Shown here in pieces: positions 6,809-15,805 of a stretch of DNA of 43,710 nucleotides. Location: positions 1-43,710 of the forward strand of contig JAPPOG010000040.1 in assembly GCA_028818225.1 (NCBI GenBank). Direction: 5' to 3'. Every line of letters starts with the position of its first letter. Position 1 is the first letter of the stretch. Both the position numbers and the translations under genes were made by a program. The DNA comes from Gammaproteobacteria bacterium. GTDB taxonomy: Bacteria; Pseudomonadota; Gammaproteobacteria; Pseudomonadales; Pseudohongiellaceae. The notes beneath the pieces are model-generated. The model was given only the letters and a program-made list of their open reading frames with translations, was not told the DNA's origin and did no database searches.

Positions 6809-7744
6809 TTGTTCCCGCTTCGTTCATTCAACCGTATCTTAGCCGCTGTTCTTGCCGCGGTTTTTCTAGCAGCTTGTGCAACAACAATTGGTTCCGGAAT
6901 TCCAGATCGTATTACTGCTGAAAGAGGCGAATTTATTCCAGAAGGAATTGAGTACGACAGTATCAATGGTCGCTTTCTAACCGGCTCATTAGCTGATGGA
7001 ACAATTTATGAAATTTCAAATGCGGGGCAGGTGATACCGGCGATAACTGACCCTGAGCTAATAGCCAGCGTAGGTATCGAGGTAGATGAAGCTCGCAACC
7101 GATTACTGGTTGCAAACTCCCAAAGTTTTGCTGCTCCTGGGTCGGGCTCAGCGATGTTGGGTATTTATGATTTAACTAGCGGGGAACAGCTGGCCATGGT
7201 TAATCTTGCGGCGTCTATTACTAATCCGCCAGATGGCGCGGCCTATTTTGCTAACGACGTAACAGTTAGTCCCGCAGGTACCGCATTTGTAACCGATACC
7301 AGGATGGGAGTGATTTACAAGGTTGATCAATATTTTCGATCGAGTGTCTTGGTAGATTTTGGTCAGGACTCTGGTTTGTTTCTTAATGGTATTGAATATC
7401 ATGCAGCAGGGTATTTAATTGTCGTATCATCACAGGGCGGCGAGCTCATAAAAATCCCACTCAATGCGCCAGACAGATGGTCTATGATTGAACTTGATTA
7501 CCCGGCAGCTGGAGGTGATGGTCTGGTATGGGCCAGCGATAGTGGGTTAGTTTCCACCTCTAATAGTCGCAGTGCTGTAATGAAGTATTCCAGCAATGAT
7601 CATTGGAATACGGCGCAGTTAATCGGCATGGCAAGTTTCACGGGTCAGGCTACGACAGCAGCCGCGGTTGGTGATGAGATATTTGTAGTGCAACCGCATT
7701 TTGCGGATGCCGAGCCGCCTGAAATTTTACGTACGCGCTTTTAA
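6809..7744 (+). CDS. lipoprotein with SMP-30/gluconolactonase-like beta-propeller
   Basis: 311 residues from a TTG start at 6809, chosen because AGGAG lies 7 bases upstream. The N-terminus is a lipoprotein signal with lipobox LAAC (C23), so the protein is anchored in the cell envelope. The rest is made of beta-propeller blades such as 'GIEYDSINGRFLTGSLADGTIYEI', 'GIEVDEARNRLLVANSQ', 'ANDVTVSPAGTAFVTDTRMGVIYKVD' and 'LNGIEYHAAGYLIVVSSQGGELIKI', the pattern of SMP-30/gluconolactonase/NHL-type proteins. No enzyme activity can be assigned. ppc starts 37 bases after its stop on the same strand, so they may share a transcript. Confidence 0.8.
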   Translation: MFPLRSFNRILAAVLAAVFLAACATTIGSGIPDRITAERGEFIPEGIEYDSINGRFLTGSLADGTIYEISNAGQVIPAITDPELIASVGIEVDEARNRLLVANSQSFAAPGSGSAMLGIYDLTSGEQLAMVNLAASITNPPDGAAYFANDVTVSPAGTAFVTDTRMGVIYKVDQYFRSSVLVDFGQDSGLFLNGIEYHAAGYLIVVSSQGGELIKIPLNAPDRWSMIELDYPAAGGDGLVWASDSGLVSTSNSRSAVMKYSSNDHWNTAQLIGMASFTGQATTAAAVGDEIFVVQPHFADAEPPEILRTRF

Positions 7745-7781
7745 TAACTTATTTCAGCTATTTCAAACCAGACTTTTCTCC

Positions 7782-10361
7782 ATGTCGGAAAACCCGGTAA
7801 AAGATCACTATGAGAATTTAGTAGAGCTAAAGTATCAACTCTACAATAGTTTATTCCTCACACTTCCTTTGGATGCGGTGGAACAGACAGGGTTACTGTT
7901 GCCATTACTTGAAGAAGCTAGCCATGCAGGCCTTGCTTCCGGTCTGGACCCTACTCAAATATTGAATGAATTTTTTAATGCTCATCGTCCAGACCTCGAT
8001 GACAAAAAACTGGCCGAATTTCTATTTAAGATTATTCAATATGTAGAGCGCCAGGTGGTTTTGATAGACGCACTAGAAGACGCAGCCTATGCAGAAATTC
8101 ACCGCACCGAAGAATCTAATAAATTACGCCAGTTATCTGAGAGAGTAGAGGCTGAAGGGAAAACAGAACAGTTAAAACAGATACTTTCATCTTTTGGCGC
8201 CAGAGTAATTCTTACTGCTCACCCTACTCAATTCTACCCAGGTTCAGTTCTTGCCATTATCACAGACTTGATCGACGCGATTAAAGTTAACGATATCGGC
8301 TTGGCCAGAGATTTATTGCAGCAGTTAGGCAACACACCTTTTTTTCAAAAGGAAAAACCGACACCTCTCGATGAGGCCGGCCAGTTAAGCTGGTACCTGG
8401 GTAATGTTTTTTATCCCGCGATAGGCCAAATTCTGGATTATTTCCATGATTATCAAAGCTATCGCGATGCAGATTTGGAGCAGCTATTAAGTGTCGGCTT
8501 CTGGCCAGGTGGCGACCGTGATGGTAATCCGTTTGTAACGACTACAATTACCAGGCAAGTTGCAGAAAGATTAAGGGCACGAATAATCGAGTGCTATCAC
8601 CGCGAGATGAGGGAGTTAAGGAGGCGTTTGAGTTTTGTAGGAGTTGCAAACAAAGTAGAGGCTATTGAGAAAAAGCTTCACAAGGAAATGACCCATGAGC
8701 TGGAGAGTAGTTTCAGCTCTCCCAATGAATTAATCGAACAATTGAATGAAGTACAAACCATACTGAAGCAAAATTATCAGGGATTATTTGTCGATCGTGT
8801 AATTTCTTTTAAGCGTAAGATTGCAGCATTTGGATTTCATTTTGCCAGCCTGGATATTCGACAGGATGCGCGCATGCTGATCCAAACCTTGGAACACATT
8901 TGCGATCAAAATAAAGCAATCCTGCCGGTAAACTTTAATGAATTGGAAGAAAGCGAACAAATAAATGCATTGCTGGCCGTACCAGGACCAATCACGAGCG
9001 AATCTCTCTGTGACCCAATCGCGATAGACACTCTCGATTCGCTTCGAACCATGCGAGACATTCAAGCTGCCAACGGCGAGCGAGCCTGTCATCGTTATAT
9101 TATAAGTAATTGCCGCGGGCCGTTAGACATGGCTCGCCTTATTGCATTGTTTACATTATCTGGTTGGCCATTAGAAGAATTAACGGTTGATCTTGTTCCG
9201 CTTTTCGAAACTATCGATGATCTAAGAAGTGCGGGCTCTAACATGGAGACTCTCTATAAACTGCCAGCGTACAGAGAGCATTTAGTCAAACGCAAAGATA
9301 AGCAAACGGTAATGCTTGGTTTTTCTGATGGCACCAAGGACGGTGGTTACTTGATGGCAAACTGGGCCATCTATGCAGCAAAAGAGTCATTAACGTCGGT
9401 ATCCAGGAGTAATAATGTCGAAGTAATATTCTTTGATGGCCGTGGCGGGCCACCTGCTCGCGGCGGGGGGAGTACTTATAAATTCTATGCGGCGCTCGGT
9501 AAGAATATAGAATCGAACCAGATTCAGCTCACCGTGCAGGGTCAGACTATCAGTTCTTATTTTGGCACCGAGCTCGGTGCGACACATAATCTACGTCAAT
9601 TACTGGCAGCTGGTTTGGAGAATAATTTGTATGACAAGCCGGAAAGAGAATTTAGTAAACAACAACGAGCATTAATGGAAGAACTGGCCGAACTGGGCCA
9701 TAAAAAATACATTGCTTTCAAAAACCATCCTTTATTTTTGCCTTATTTGGAACAGATGAGCACATTGAATTATTACGGCCAATCCAATATCGGGAGTAGG
9801 CCGGCAAAAAGGGGAAGTAAAAAGGAATTCAGGTTTGAAGATTTACGAGCAATTCCTTTCGTGGGCGCCTGGGGACAACTGAAACAAAACGTACCAGGTT
9901 ATTTTGGGCTGGGAACCGCCCTGAAGAATATGGAAGAGCAAGGTCGGCTAGATGAATGTGTTGATCTTTACAAAAACTCTGGTTTTTTTCGTGCGCTGGT
10001 TGGAAATAGTATGCAGAGTATGAGCAAGGCTAATTTTTCCTTAACGAGGTATATGAAAGAAGATAAGGTATTTGGTGAATTCTGGCAGCTTATCAATATT
10101 GAGTATGAGTTAAGTAAAGAGATGGCATTAAAAGTGTCGGGTCAAACCGTGCTTCTTGAAGATCATCCCGGTAGCCGATACAGCATTGGATTAAGGCAAC
10201 GAGTGGTATTACCACTATTAATCATCCAGCAATTCGCCTTGATGAAAATCAAGAAGCTAAATGAAGATTCAACCATTGAGAATGAGCAGATCGAGCTCTA
10301 TGAAAACATGGTAGTGCGAAGTCTCTTTGGCAATATCAATGCGTCGAGAAACTCCGCTTAA
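7782..10361 (+). CDS. ppc: phosphoenolpyruvate carboxylase, divergent subtype
   Basis: 859 residues from the ATG at 7782 (MSENPVKDHYENLVELKYQL). The frame opens earlier, but those codons overlap the previous gene. The enzyme fixes bicarbonate on PEP to give oxaloacetate (anaplerosis). Family motifs are present: TAHPTQ (145-150, catalytic H147), 'GFWPGGDRDGNPFV', 'FASLDIRQD', 'GFSDGTKDGGYLMANW' and 'RAIPFVGAWGQLKQNVPGYFGLGTAL'. Two differences from the E. coli type stand out: TAHPTE is TAHPTQ, and the FHGRGG loop, whose histidine (E. coli H579) aids carboxylation, reads FFDGRGGPPARGGG. From memory this version is common in Bacteroidetes, which would suggest transfer or an old paralogue. The C-terminus is RNSA rather than RNTG. 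Confidence 0.93.
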   Translation: MSENPVKDHYENLVELKYQLYNSLFLTLPLDAVEQTGLLLPLLEEASHAGLASGLDPTQILNEFFNAHRPDLDDKKLAEFLFKIIQYVERQVVLIDALEDAAYAEIHRTEESNKLRQLSERVEAEGKTEQLKQILSSFGARVILTAHPTQFYPGSVLAIITDLIDAIKVNDIGLARDLLQQLGNTPFFQKEKPTPLDEAGQLSWYLGNVFYPAIGQILDYFHDYQSYRDADLEQLLSVGFWPGGDRDGNPFVTTTITRQVAERLRARIIECYHREMRELRRRLSFVGVANKVEAIEKKLHKEMTHELESSFSSPNELIEQLNEVQTILKQNYQGLFVDRVISFKRKIAAFGFHFASLDIRQDARMLIQTLEHICDQNKAILPVNFNELEESEQINALLAVPGPITSESLCDPIAIDTLDSLRTMRDIQAANGERACHRYIISNCRGPLDMARLIALFTLSGWPLEELTVDLVPLFETIDDLRSAGSNMETLYKLPAYREHLVKRKDKQTVMLGFSDGTKDGGYLMANWAIYAAKESLTSVSRSNNVEVIFFDGRGGPPARGGGSTYKFYAALGKNIESNQIQLTVQGQTISSYFGTELGATHNLRQLLAAGLENNLYDKPEREFSKQQRALMEELAELGHKKYIAFKNHPLFLPYLEQMSTLNYYGQSNIGSRPAKRGSKKEFRFEDLRAIPFVGAWGQLKQNVPGYFGLGTALKNMEEQGRLDECVDLYKNSGFFRALVGNSMQSMSKANFSLTRYMKEDKVFGEFWQLINIEYELSKEMALKVSGQTVLLEDHPGSRYSIGLRQRVVLPLLIIQQFALMKIKKLNEDSTIENEQIELYENMVVRSLFGNINASRNSA

Positions 10362-10379
10362 AAAAACAGGCTTTAGTAC

Positions 10380-11957
10380 TCAGTGTTTAGTGTCGGGGAT
10401 CCAGATATCTGCGTATTGAAAGGCTTCATATAAATCCTGGTCAATTACAGCGTCAGCTTGCCCCAACTGTTCCAGTGCTTTCTGAGCTCCCCACAGGCCC
10501 CAGATATTGTGAGGATGTTCTTCCAGATCCTGCCGATACTGGCTGAGTGCATTATCGTAAGCTCCAAGTTCCATATAAGCGGCGCCAAGCCAATGCCGGG
10601 GAGAGAAGGGCAGTGGTTCCGGCTCATCGTAATTTAAATTGGTATAGTAGTCTGTGGCACGGCGAAAGGCCTCTGCTGCCGCTTCAAGATTTCCTTCGGC
10701 CCAGGCGATTTCTCCTTCCAGGATTCCGGCCAATGTTCCTACGATATCCTTGCCATCGTGAAAGCGAAATCTTGCGGTTGTGGTATCGGTGAGCTCCCAA
10801 AGCGAACCGGAAATCGATTTGGCTTTAGCCAAGTCACCTGTTTTCAGGGCAGCATAACCTTGTGAAAAATCATACATACTTACATTGATTTCTCCGTTAG
10901 GTTTGTTGGTTACTTCCAGAACTTCATCGAAACGACCAAATCGAATCAAGGCCATCGAAAGCATCGCTGTGTTGCGATTTAATTTTGCTAAATCTTTCGC
11001 CGCCTGTATTGCAGCAGCACTCTCACCGCCCATAGCTGCGGCGTAATACAACATGGTCAAATTGTGGGTAGGGTAGATCGCAAATCCTTTACCGATAGCT
11101 GCCTTCTGATCTGAATGCCAGGCAATGGTGTTGGATCTTACCGCATCGTGCCAGAGACCCATTTCATTCCAGGTATGGCTGGGCATATGATTAATATGAC
11201 TTGCGCCGGGAATCGTATTACCGAGGAAGCGCGCACAGGGTGCGGCGAGCTCAGGCGTAGGAGTGGATTCAGTTGCATGGACCAGTAAGTGACAAGCGCC
11301 AGGATGCCTGATATCGCGATCCAGTACGGACAAGAGTACATTGTGCAGTCGAATCACATTGGGGTCTTCCAGGCTGCGATATCCCCGGCGTTCCTCCAAC
11401 AGGAACAAAGCGTCCGCATAAAGAGTGGCAATATCAAGATCATCAGGATGCTTTTCAGCCACCTCTGCCATTGCCTCGGCATAGGCTTCGTCTTGAATCC
11501 GGCGGGTCTCGGGGTCGAATTCCTGAACATAGCGAACTTCGAGTGCACGAATCATGGCCGCCTCTTTTTCGGTTGCGTTTGCAATGTTGGCCAGCGCTTG
11601 TTGTAAGGCAAAATAGGCGCGAGGAGCTTGTGCCGTGGTCATGGCACCATTGAGATATGATCCCCAGGCCCAGGCTTCACCCCACCAACAAATAGCACAA
11701 TCCGGATCGGCCAGGTGCGATGCCTGAAATGAACGGGCTGCATCTTCTTTGGCGAAGGCATACATTAATTGAAAGCCCTGGTTAAAATATTCCTGCGCTA
11801 ACTCATTATCTGAAGAAATTTCCCAATGAAAGTCACCCATGGCTTCTGGAAATAATTTCATGGGTTCATCAAAGGAATCGGGATAATCAATCTCCTGAGC
11901 TGACACCTGACCCAGGGAAAACATACACAAAATTGCTGATAAAAACGTTCGTTTCAT
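10380..11957 (-). CDS. secreted tetratricopeptide-repeat protein with conserved histidines
   Basis: 525 residues with a signal peptide (MKRTFLSAILCMFSLGQVSA-QEI), so it is periplasmic or secreted. The chain is helical with TPR-like repeats, for example 'YFNQGFQLMYAFAKEDAARSFQASHLADPDCAICWWGEAWAWG' near 57-99 and 'HWLGAAYMELGAYDNALSQYRQDLEEHP' near the end. A histidine-rich centre (H223, H227, H254, H257, H261: HLLVHATE and HINHMPSH) is typical of this uncharacterised TPR family and could bind a metal. It is the last gene of a probable operon after the epoxide hydrolase and AbgT genes (gaps of 50 bases each). Function unknown. Confidence 0.75.
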   Translation of the reverse strand: MKRTFLSAILCMFSLGQVSAQEIDYPDSFDEPMKLFPEAMGDFHWEISSDNELAQEYFNQGFQLMYAFAKEDAARSFQASHLADPDCAICWWGEAWAWGSYLNGAMTTAQAPRAYFALQQALANIANATEKEAAMIRALEVRYVQEFDPETRRIQDEAYAEAMAEVAEKHPDDLDIATLYADALFLLEERRGYRSLEDPNVIRLHNVLLSVLDRDIRHPGACHLLVHATESTPTPELAAPCARFLGNTIPGASHINHMPSHTWNEMGLWHDAVRSNTIAWHSDQKAAIGKGFAIYPTHNLTMLYYAAAMGGESAAAIQAAKDLAKLNRNTAMLSMALIRFGRFDEVLEVTNKPNGEINVSMYDFSQGYAALKTGDLAKAKSISGSLWELTDTTTARFRFHDGKDIVGTLAGILEGEIAWAEGNLEAAAEAFRRATDYYTNLNYDEPEPLPFSPRHWLGAAYMELGAYDNALSQYRQDLEEHPHNIWGLWGAQKALEQLGQADAVIDQDLYEAFQYADIWIPDTKH

Positions 11958-12007
11958 TAGTAATTCCTAAGTTTGAGTAAAACCAAAATCTCTCAAGCAG
12001 GCTTTAT

Positions 12008-13585
12008 TCACAGGGTAAATTCTACCGGGGCATTGGGGCCTAATGGCACTCCTAATATCACCCAGATGATTGTCATTATTAGCCCGGCGGCCAGGAGCAG
12101 CAGCGAATAGGGCAACATGGTAGCAGCCAGGCTACCAAGCCCAAATTCTTTCTGCCAACGTTGGCAGAACACCAGTATAAGGGGGAAATAGGGCATTAAT
12201 GGCGTAATAATATTTGTTGCACCATCTCCTACACGATAAGCCGCCGTGCTCATTTCCGGACTAATACCTATAAGCATGAGCATTGGCACCAATACGGGGG
12301 CTAGCAATGCCCATTTCGCACTTGCCGAGCCAACAAATAAATTTATTGTTGCGCCAAATAAAATAATAAATGCCAGTAATATTGAATCTGGTAGATTTGA
12401 CCCCTCTAACACCGTTGCACCGTTTATGGCAAAGATTAATCCCAGGTTAGACCAATTAAACATCGCGACAAAATGGGCAGCAGTAAATGCCAATACCAGG
12501 TAGTAAGCAAGATCACCCATGGCTTCACTCATCATGCGTACTACATCTCGGTGACTCTTAATTGATCCTGAACCACTACCGTAAGCCCAGCCTGCCGCAA
12601 GGAACAGGATGAAGAACCCAGCCACTAGTGATTGCAGCAAGGGGTTGTATCTTGCGACTCCAGTTGCATTATCTTCTATTAGTGGGGTACCTGGCGCTAT
12701 ACAAAGTACTACCCAGAAAAGGAAAACGCCAAGACAGGCAAGTCCTGCACGACGAAGTCCGCGTACTTCATTATCTTCAAGTTTGGAATCAGGCGCTTTG
12801 ATTAATCCTGCAGTACTACTCTCAGCTTCTCCCGGAACTATGGGAGCAAGACGAGGCTCGATAATCTTATCAGTTACATACCAGATCACTGGCAAGAACA
12901 CGAAAGTCATTACACCAATGAAGTACCAGTTGCCTACCATGTTGGCATTCCAAGTTGGATCCAGTGTTTCTGCCGCCGCTTCTGTAATGCCAAATAGTAA
13001 TGGTTCAAGCTGACCCGGTATAAGATTGGCCGAGAAGCCACCAGACACCCCGGCAAAAGCTGCAGCGATACCGGCGATGGGGTGCCTGCCTGCTGCCGCA
13101 AATACCACGCCAGCTAATGGAATCAATACAACATATGCGGCATCAGCTGCCAGGTTACCCATCATGCCAATAAAAGCGACTGCCGGTGTCAACATGGATT
13201 GCGGCGCTTTCGACATGGCTCCGCTCATGGCTACAGCAAAAAGTCCTGAACGTTCGGCGACTCCAGCGCCCAGCATAACCACGAGCACATAGCCCAGCGG
13301 ATGGAAACTGGTAAAAGTGGAGGGCATTTCTACCAGGAGTCTTTGAATATTGGCTGCAGATAGCAAGCTTTCAGCATTCACTATTACGGCATTCCCGGCG
13401 GCATCCACTTGTGTTGGGTGCAGCGCTGACATCCCAAAAAATGCAGCAATGACGCTTATCACCATCACTGCACCTATACACCAGAGAAATATAAATACCG
13501 GGTCGGGGAGTTTGTTGCCCGAGCGCTCGATCCAGGCAAGTACGCCTTTTGTTTCATTACTTTGAGTTTGGGTTATGTCAGTCAT
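12008..13585 (-). CDS. AbgT-family transporter
   Basis: 525 residues, an inner-membrane protein with about 12 hydrophobic segments. It matches the AbgT (p-aminobenzoyl-glutamate transporter) family along its length: the N-terminal 'WIERSGNKLPDPVFIFLW', 'HPLGYVLVVMLGAGVAERSG', 'AADAAYVVLIPLAGVVFAAAGRHPIAGIAAAFAGVSGGFSANL' and the C-terminal 'ATNIITPLMPYFPLILVFCQRW'. Known members import p-aminobenzoyl-glutamate (E. coli AbgT) or export sulfonamides and folate breakdown products (MtrF, YdaH). The direction here is unknown; no abgA/abgB hydrolase genes lie beside it. It sits between the epoxide hydrolase and TPR genes on one strand. Confidence 0.9.
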   Translation of the reverse strand: MTDITQTQSNETKGVLAWIERSGNKLPDPVFIFLWCIGAVMVISVIAAFFGMSALHPTQVDAAGNAVIVNAESLLSAANIQRLLVEMPSTFTSFHPLGYVLVVMLGAGVAERSGLFAVAMSGAMSKAPQSMLTPAVAFIGMMGNLAADAAYVVLIPLAGVVFAAAGRHPIAGIAAAFAGVSGGFSANLIPGQLEPLLFGITEAAAETLDPTWNANMVGNWYFIGVMTFVFLPVIWYVTDKIIEPRLAPIVPGEAESSTAGLIKAPDSKLEDNEVRGLRRAGLACLGVFLFWVVLCIAPGTPLIEDNATGVARYNPLLQSLVAGFFILFLAAGWAYGSGSGSIKSHRDVVRMMSEAMGDLAYYLVLAFTAAHFVAMFNWSNLGLIFAINGATVLEGSNLPDSILLAFIILFGATINLFVGSASAKWALLAPVLVPMLMLIGISPEMSTAAYRVGDGATNIITPLMPYFPLILVFCQRWQKEFGLGSLAATMLPYSLLLLAAGLIMTIIWVILGVPLGPNAPVEFTL

Positions 13586-13635
13586 CTTTGTCTCTGATGT
13601 TGTTTTAAATGATTGATTTTACGCAGGACGACGCA

Positions 13636-14964
13636 TTAGCGCAGTAAACGGAAAAACTCCCTTACATCATTGATATAAAGTTCTGGTTTTTCCAGTGCTG
13701 CGAAGTGTCCACCTTCCTCCATAACAGTCCAATGTCTTAAATCGTAAGCCGCTTCTGCCCAGGCCCTGGGGAGAATAAATAATTCTGCCGGGAAAACTGC
13801 CGCTCCAGTAGGTACGTTGATGAACTCCATGGGTTTTTGCACGGGAGTATTTCTGTTTTCGTAATAGATTCGGGTTGAAGAAGTAATGCTATTGGTAAAC
13901 CAGTAAATAGAAACATTAGTCAGTAATTCATCTTTCGTGAAATGATTATCCAGATAACCATCCGCACCCTGGGGCATATCGGTCCAGCCGTGAAACTTCT
14001 CTAGAATCCATGCTGCAGTTCCTGCAGGAGAATCAGCTAATCCATAGCCTAAAGTTTGTGGCTTAGTACCTTGAATTTGTTGATAGGCAACTTCATTCGC
14101 CATGTAAGCTTGTCGTGCGCGCCGTGTTTCATCCTCCAGAGCAGTCACATTTGTCCTCGCTGTTTCATCGGCAGGGGCGCTTGCGAGTATCATATTGGAA
14201 TGCATACCAATAAGACGCTCTGGATAATGATTGGCAAGATGGCGATTGATAATTGCACCCCAATCGCCACCCGCAATGGCATAGCGCTCATAACCGACGC
14301 GCTCCATGAGGTCGGCCAACACCAGAGCGATTCTTTCTGGTGAATAGCCTTGGTCAGAAGGCGCTTCAGAAAAACCAAAGCCTGGCAAAGAAGGTGCAAT
14401 GACATGAAACGAATCAGCAATGTCGCCGCCATGGGCTACGGGATCGGTGAGTGGGCCAATAATTTTCATGAACTCGGCAACCGAACCTGGCCAGCCATGA
14501 ACGATCATTAATGGAATTGCATCTGGATTGGCAGAACGCTGATGAATGAAATGCATACTTAATCCATCAATTTCAGTTTTGAATTGATCAAGCTGATTTA
14601 ATTGTCTTTCTTGTTCACGCCAATCAAATTCGTTCTGCCAGTAAGAAAGGATCTCTCGCATATAATCAAGATCTGAACCATATTCCCATGAGACTCCTTC
14701 TAATTGGTCCGGCAGCCTTGTTCGAGCTAAACGTTCCCGTAAATCCTGGAGCTCTCCATCGGATACAGCGATTTCAAACGGCGTAATATTGTTTTCGGCG
14801 TAGCGTTCCTGTTGCTCATTCATAGTTAAGTTCTGTATGGGATTTTCATTTAGTAGCAGTTGGTCCAGGGAATTTCCCGTAGAGAAAGAGGACAAAACTA
14901 GCGCAAGGACAATCAGTGGCATGCCTATCAACATTCGGCTTGCGCTTAACGGGTTGTTTAACAT
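13636..14964 (-). CDS. epoxide hydrolase (EHN domain plus alpha/beta hydrolase), membrane-anchored or exported
   Basis: 442 residues. An N-terminal hydrophobic segment (residues 11-28) acts as a signal or anchor. Residues 61-170 are the epoxide hydrolase N-terminal domain (TPFEIAVSDGELQDLRERLARTRLP). The alpha/beta hydrolase core follows, with the oxyanion motif HGWPGS at 156-161, the nucleophile D234 in AGGDWGA and the catalytic histidine H420 in EEGGHFAALEKPE. Such enzymes open epoxides to diols through an ester intermediate on the aspartate. It is the first gene of a probable minus-strand operon with AbgT and the TPR protein, and is divergent from msrA. Confidence 0.88.
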   Translation of the reverse strand: MLNNPLSASRMLIGMPLIVLALVLSSFSTGNSLDQLLLNENPIQNLTMNEQQERYAENNITPFEIAVSDGELQDLRERLARTRLPDQLEGVSWEYGSDLDYMREILSYWQNEFDWREQERQLNQLDQFKTEIDGLSMHFIHQRSANPDAIPLMIVHGWPGSVAEFMKIIGPLTDPVAHGGDIADSFHVIAPSLPGFGFSEAPSDQGYSPERIALVLADLMERVGYERYAIAGGDWGAIINRHLANHYPERLIGMHSNMILASAPADETARTNVTALEDETRRARQAYMANEVAYQQIQGTKPQTLGYGLADSPAGTAAWILEKFHGWTDMPQGADGYLDNHFTKDELLTNVSIYWFTNSITSSTRIYYENRNTPVQKPMEFINVPTGAAVFPAELFILPRAWAEAAYDLRHWTVMEEGGHFAALEKPELYINDVREFFRLLR

Positions 14965-15160
14965 GTATTCCGCTTCCTTTGGCTTCTAGAATTTCGAGAT
15001 TATTGGTATTTCTTGCAGTAATTGAAATCGAGTTATTACCAAGCTGGTCCTTAGCGTATCGGATTTTATGGTGTAGGCTAGCGCTTGGATTCTGAATTCG
15101 CTGCATCATGCCGTAATCAATTTAATCTGGCAATACAGCTATAACAACAGGAAAGTCTTT

Positions 15161-15805
15161 ATGTTATTTGGGTTAAGTAACAAATCACTTGAATTACCCT
15201 CCAGGGAGGATGCCATACCTGATCGAGCCGAGGTTGTGCGCTTTAGCAGAGAGCATTTCGTTAACAGAAATCCTATTGCGGACCCGGTACCCCGGGATTT
15301 AGCTAAAGCTGTGTTTGGTATGGGTTGTTTTTGGGGAGCTGAGCGACTTTTCTGGCAGCTACCGGGGGTTTACAGTACAGCCGCCGGCTATGCTGGCGGA
15401 ATTACTGCAAATCCCACTTACGAAGATGTCTGCTCTGGCATGACTGGTCATACTGAGGTAGTGCTGGTGTATTACGACCCGGGCAAATGTGATTATGAAG
15501 ACTTGCTCAGCCAATTCTGGGAATCACACGACCCGACACAGGGCATGCGGCAAGGTAATGATCGAGGTACCCAGTACCGCTCAGCTATTTACACAACAGA
15601 AGCAGAACAGCTACTAGCCGCTGAACGCAGCAGAACCAGTTTTCAGGAAGCGCTAGCGAAGAAAGGATATCCAGAGATAACTACTGAAATCAGAGAGCTC
15701 GAAAAATTTTACTATGCTGAAGATTACCATCAGCAATATCTAGCGAAGAATCCAAACGGCTATTGCGGATTGGCAGGAACTGGAGCCTGTTATAAATCTG
15801 ACTAG
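15161..15805 (+). CDS. msrA: peptide-methionine (S)-S-oxide reductase MsrA
   Basis: 214 residues, the long E. coli form (212 residues there). The catalytic C56 is in [27 protein letters not shown]; other family stretches are '[15 protein letters not shown]', '[27 protein letters not shown]' and the C-terminal '[23 protein letters not shown]', which holds the two recycling cysteines. It reduces methionine-S-sulfoxide in proteins with electrons from thioredoxin. AGGAAAG lies 7 bases before the ATG. Its stop abuts the end of the convergent patatin gene. Confidence 0.97.
   Translation: MLFGLSNKSLELPSREDAIPDRAEVVRFSREHFVNRNPIADPVPRDLAKAVFGMGCFWGAERLFWQLPGVYSTAAGYAGGITANPTYEDVCSGMTGHTEVVLVYYDPGKCDYEDLLSQFWESHDPTQGMRQGNDRGTQYRSAIYTTEAEQLLAAERSRTSFQEALAKKGYPEITTEIRELEKFYYAEDYHQQYLAKNPNGYCGLAGTGACYKSD

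Noticed and set aside
7701..7781. 27-codon extension of ppc overlapping the lipoprotein gene
   Set aside because: These codons are the shifted end of the previous gene; the ATG at 7782 begins the PEPC family sequence.
12246..13565. Several plus-strand open frames opposite the AbgT gene
   Set aside because: Low-complexity Ala/Pro/Ser/Thr-rich antisense shadows of a membrane protein gene.
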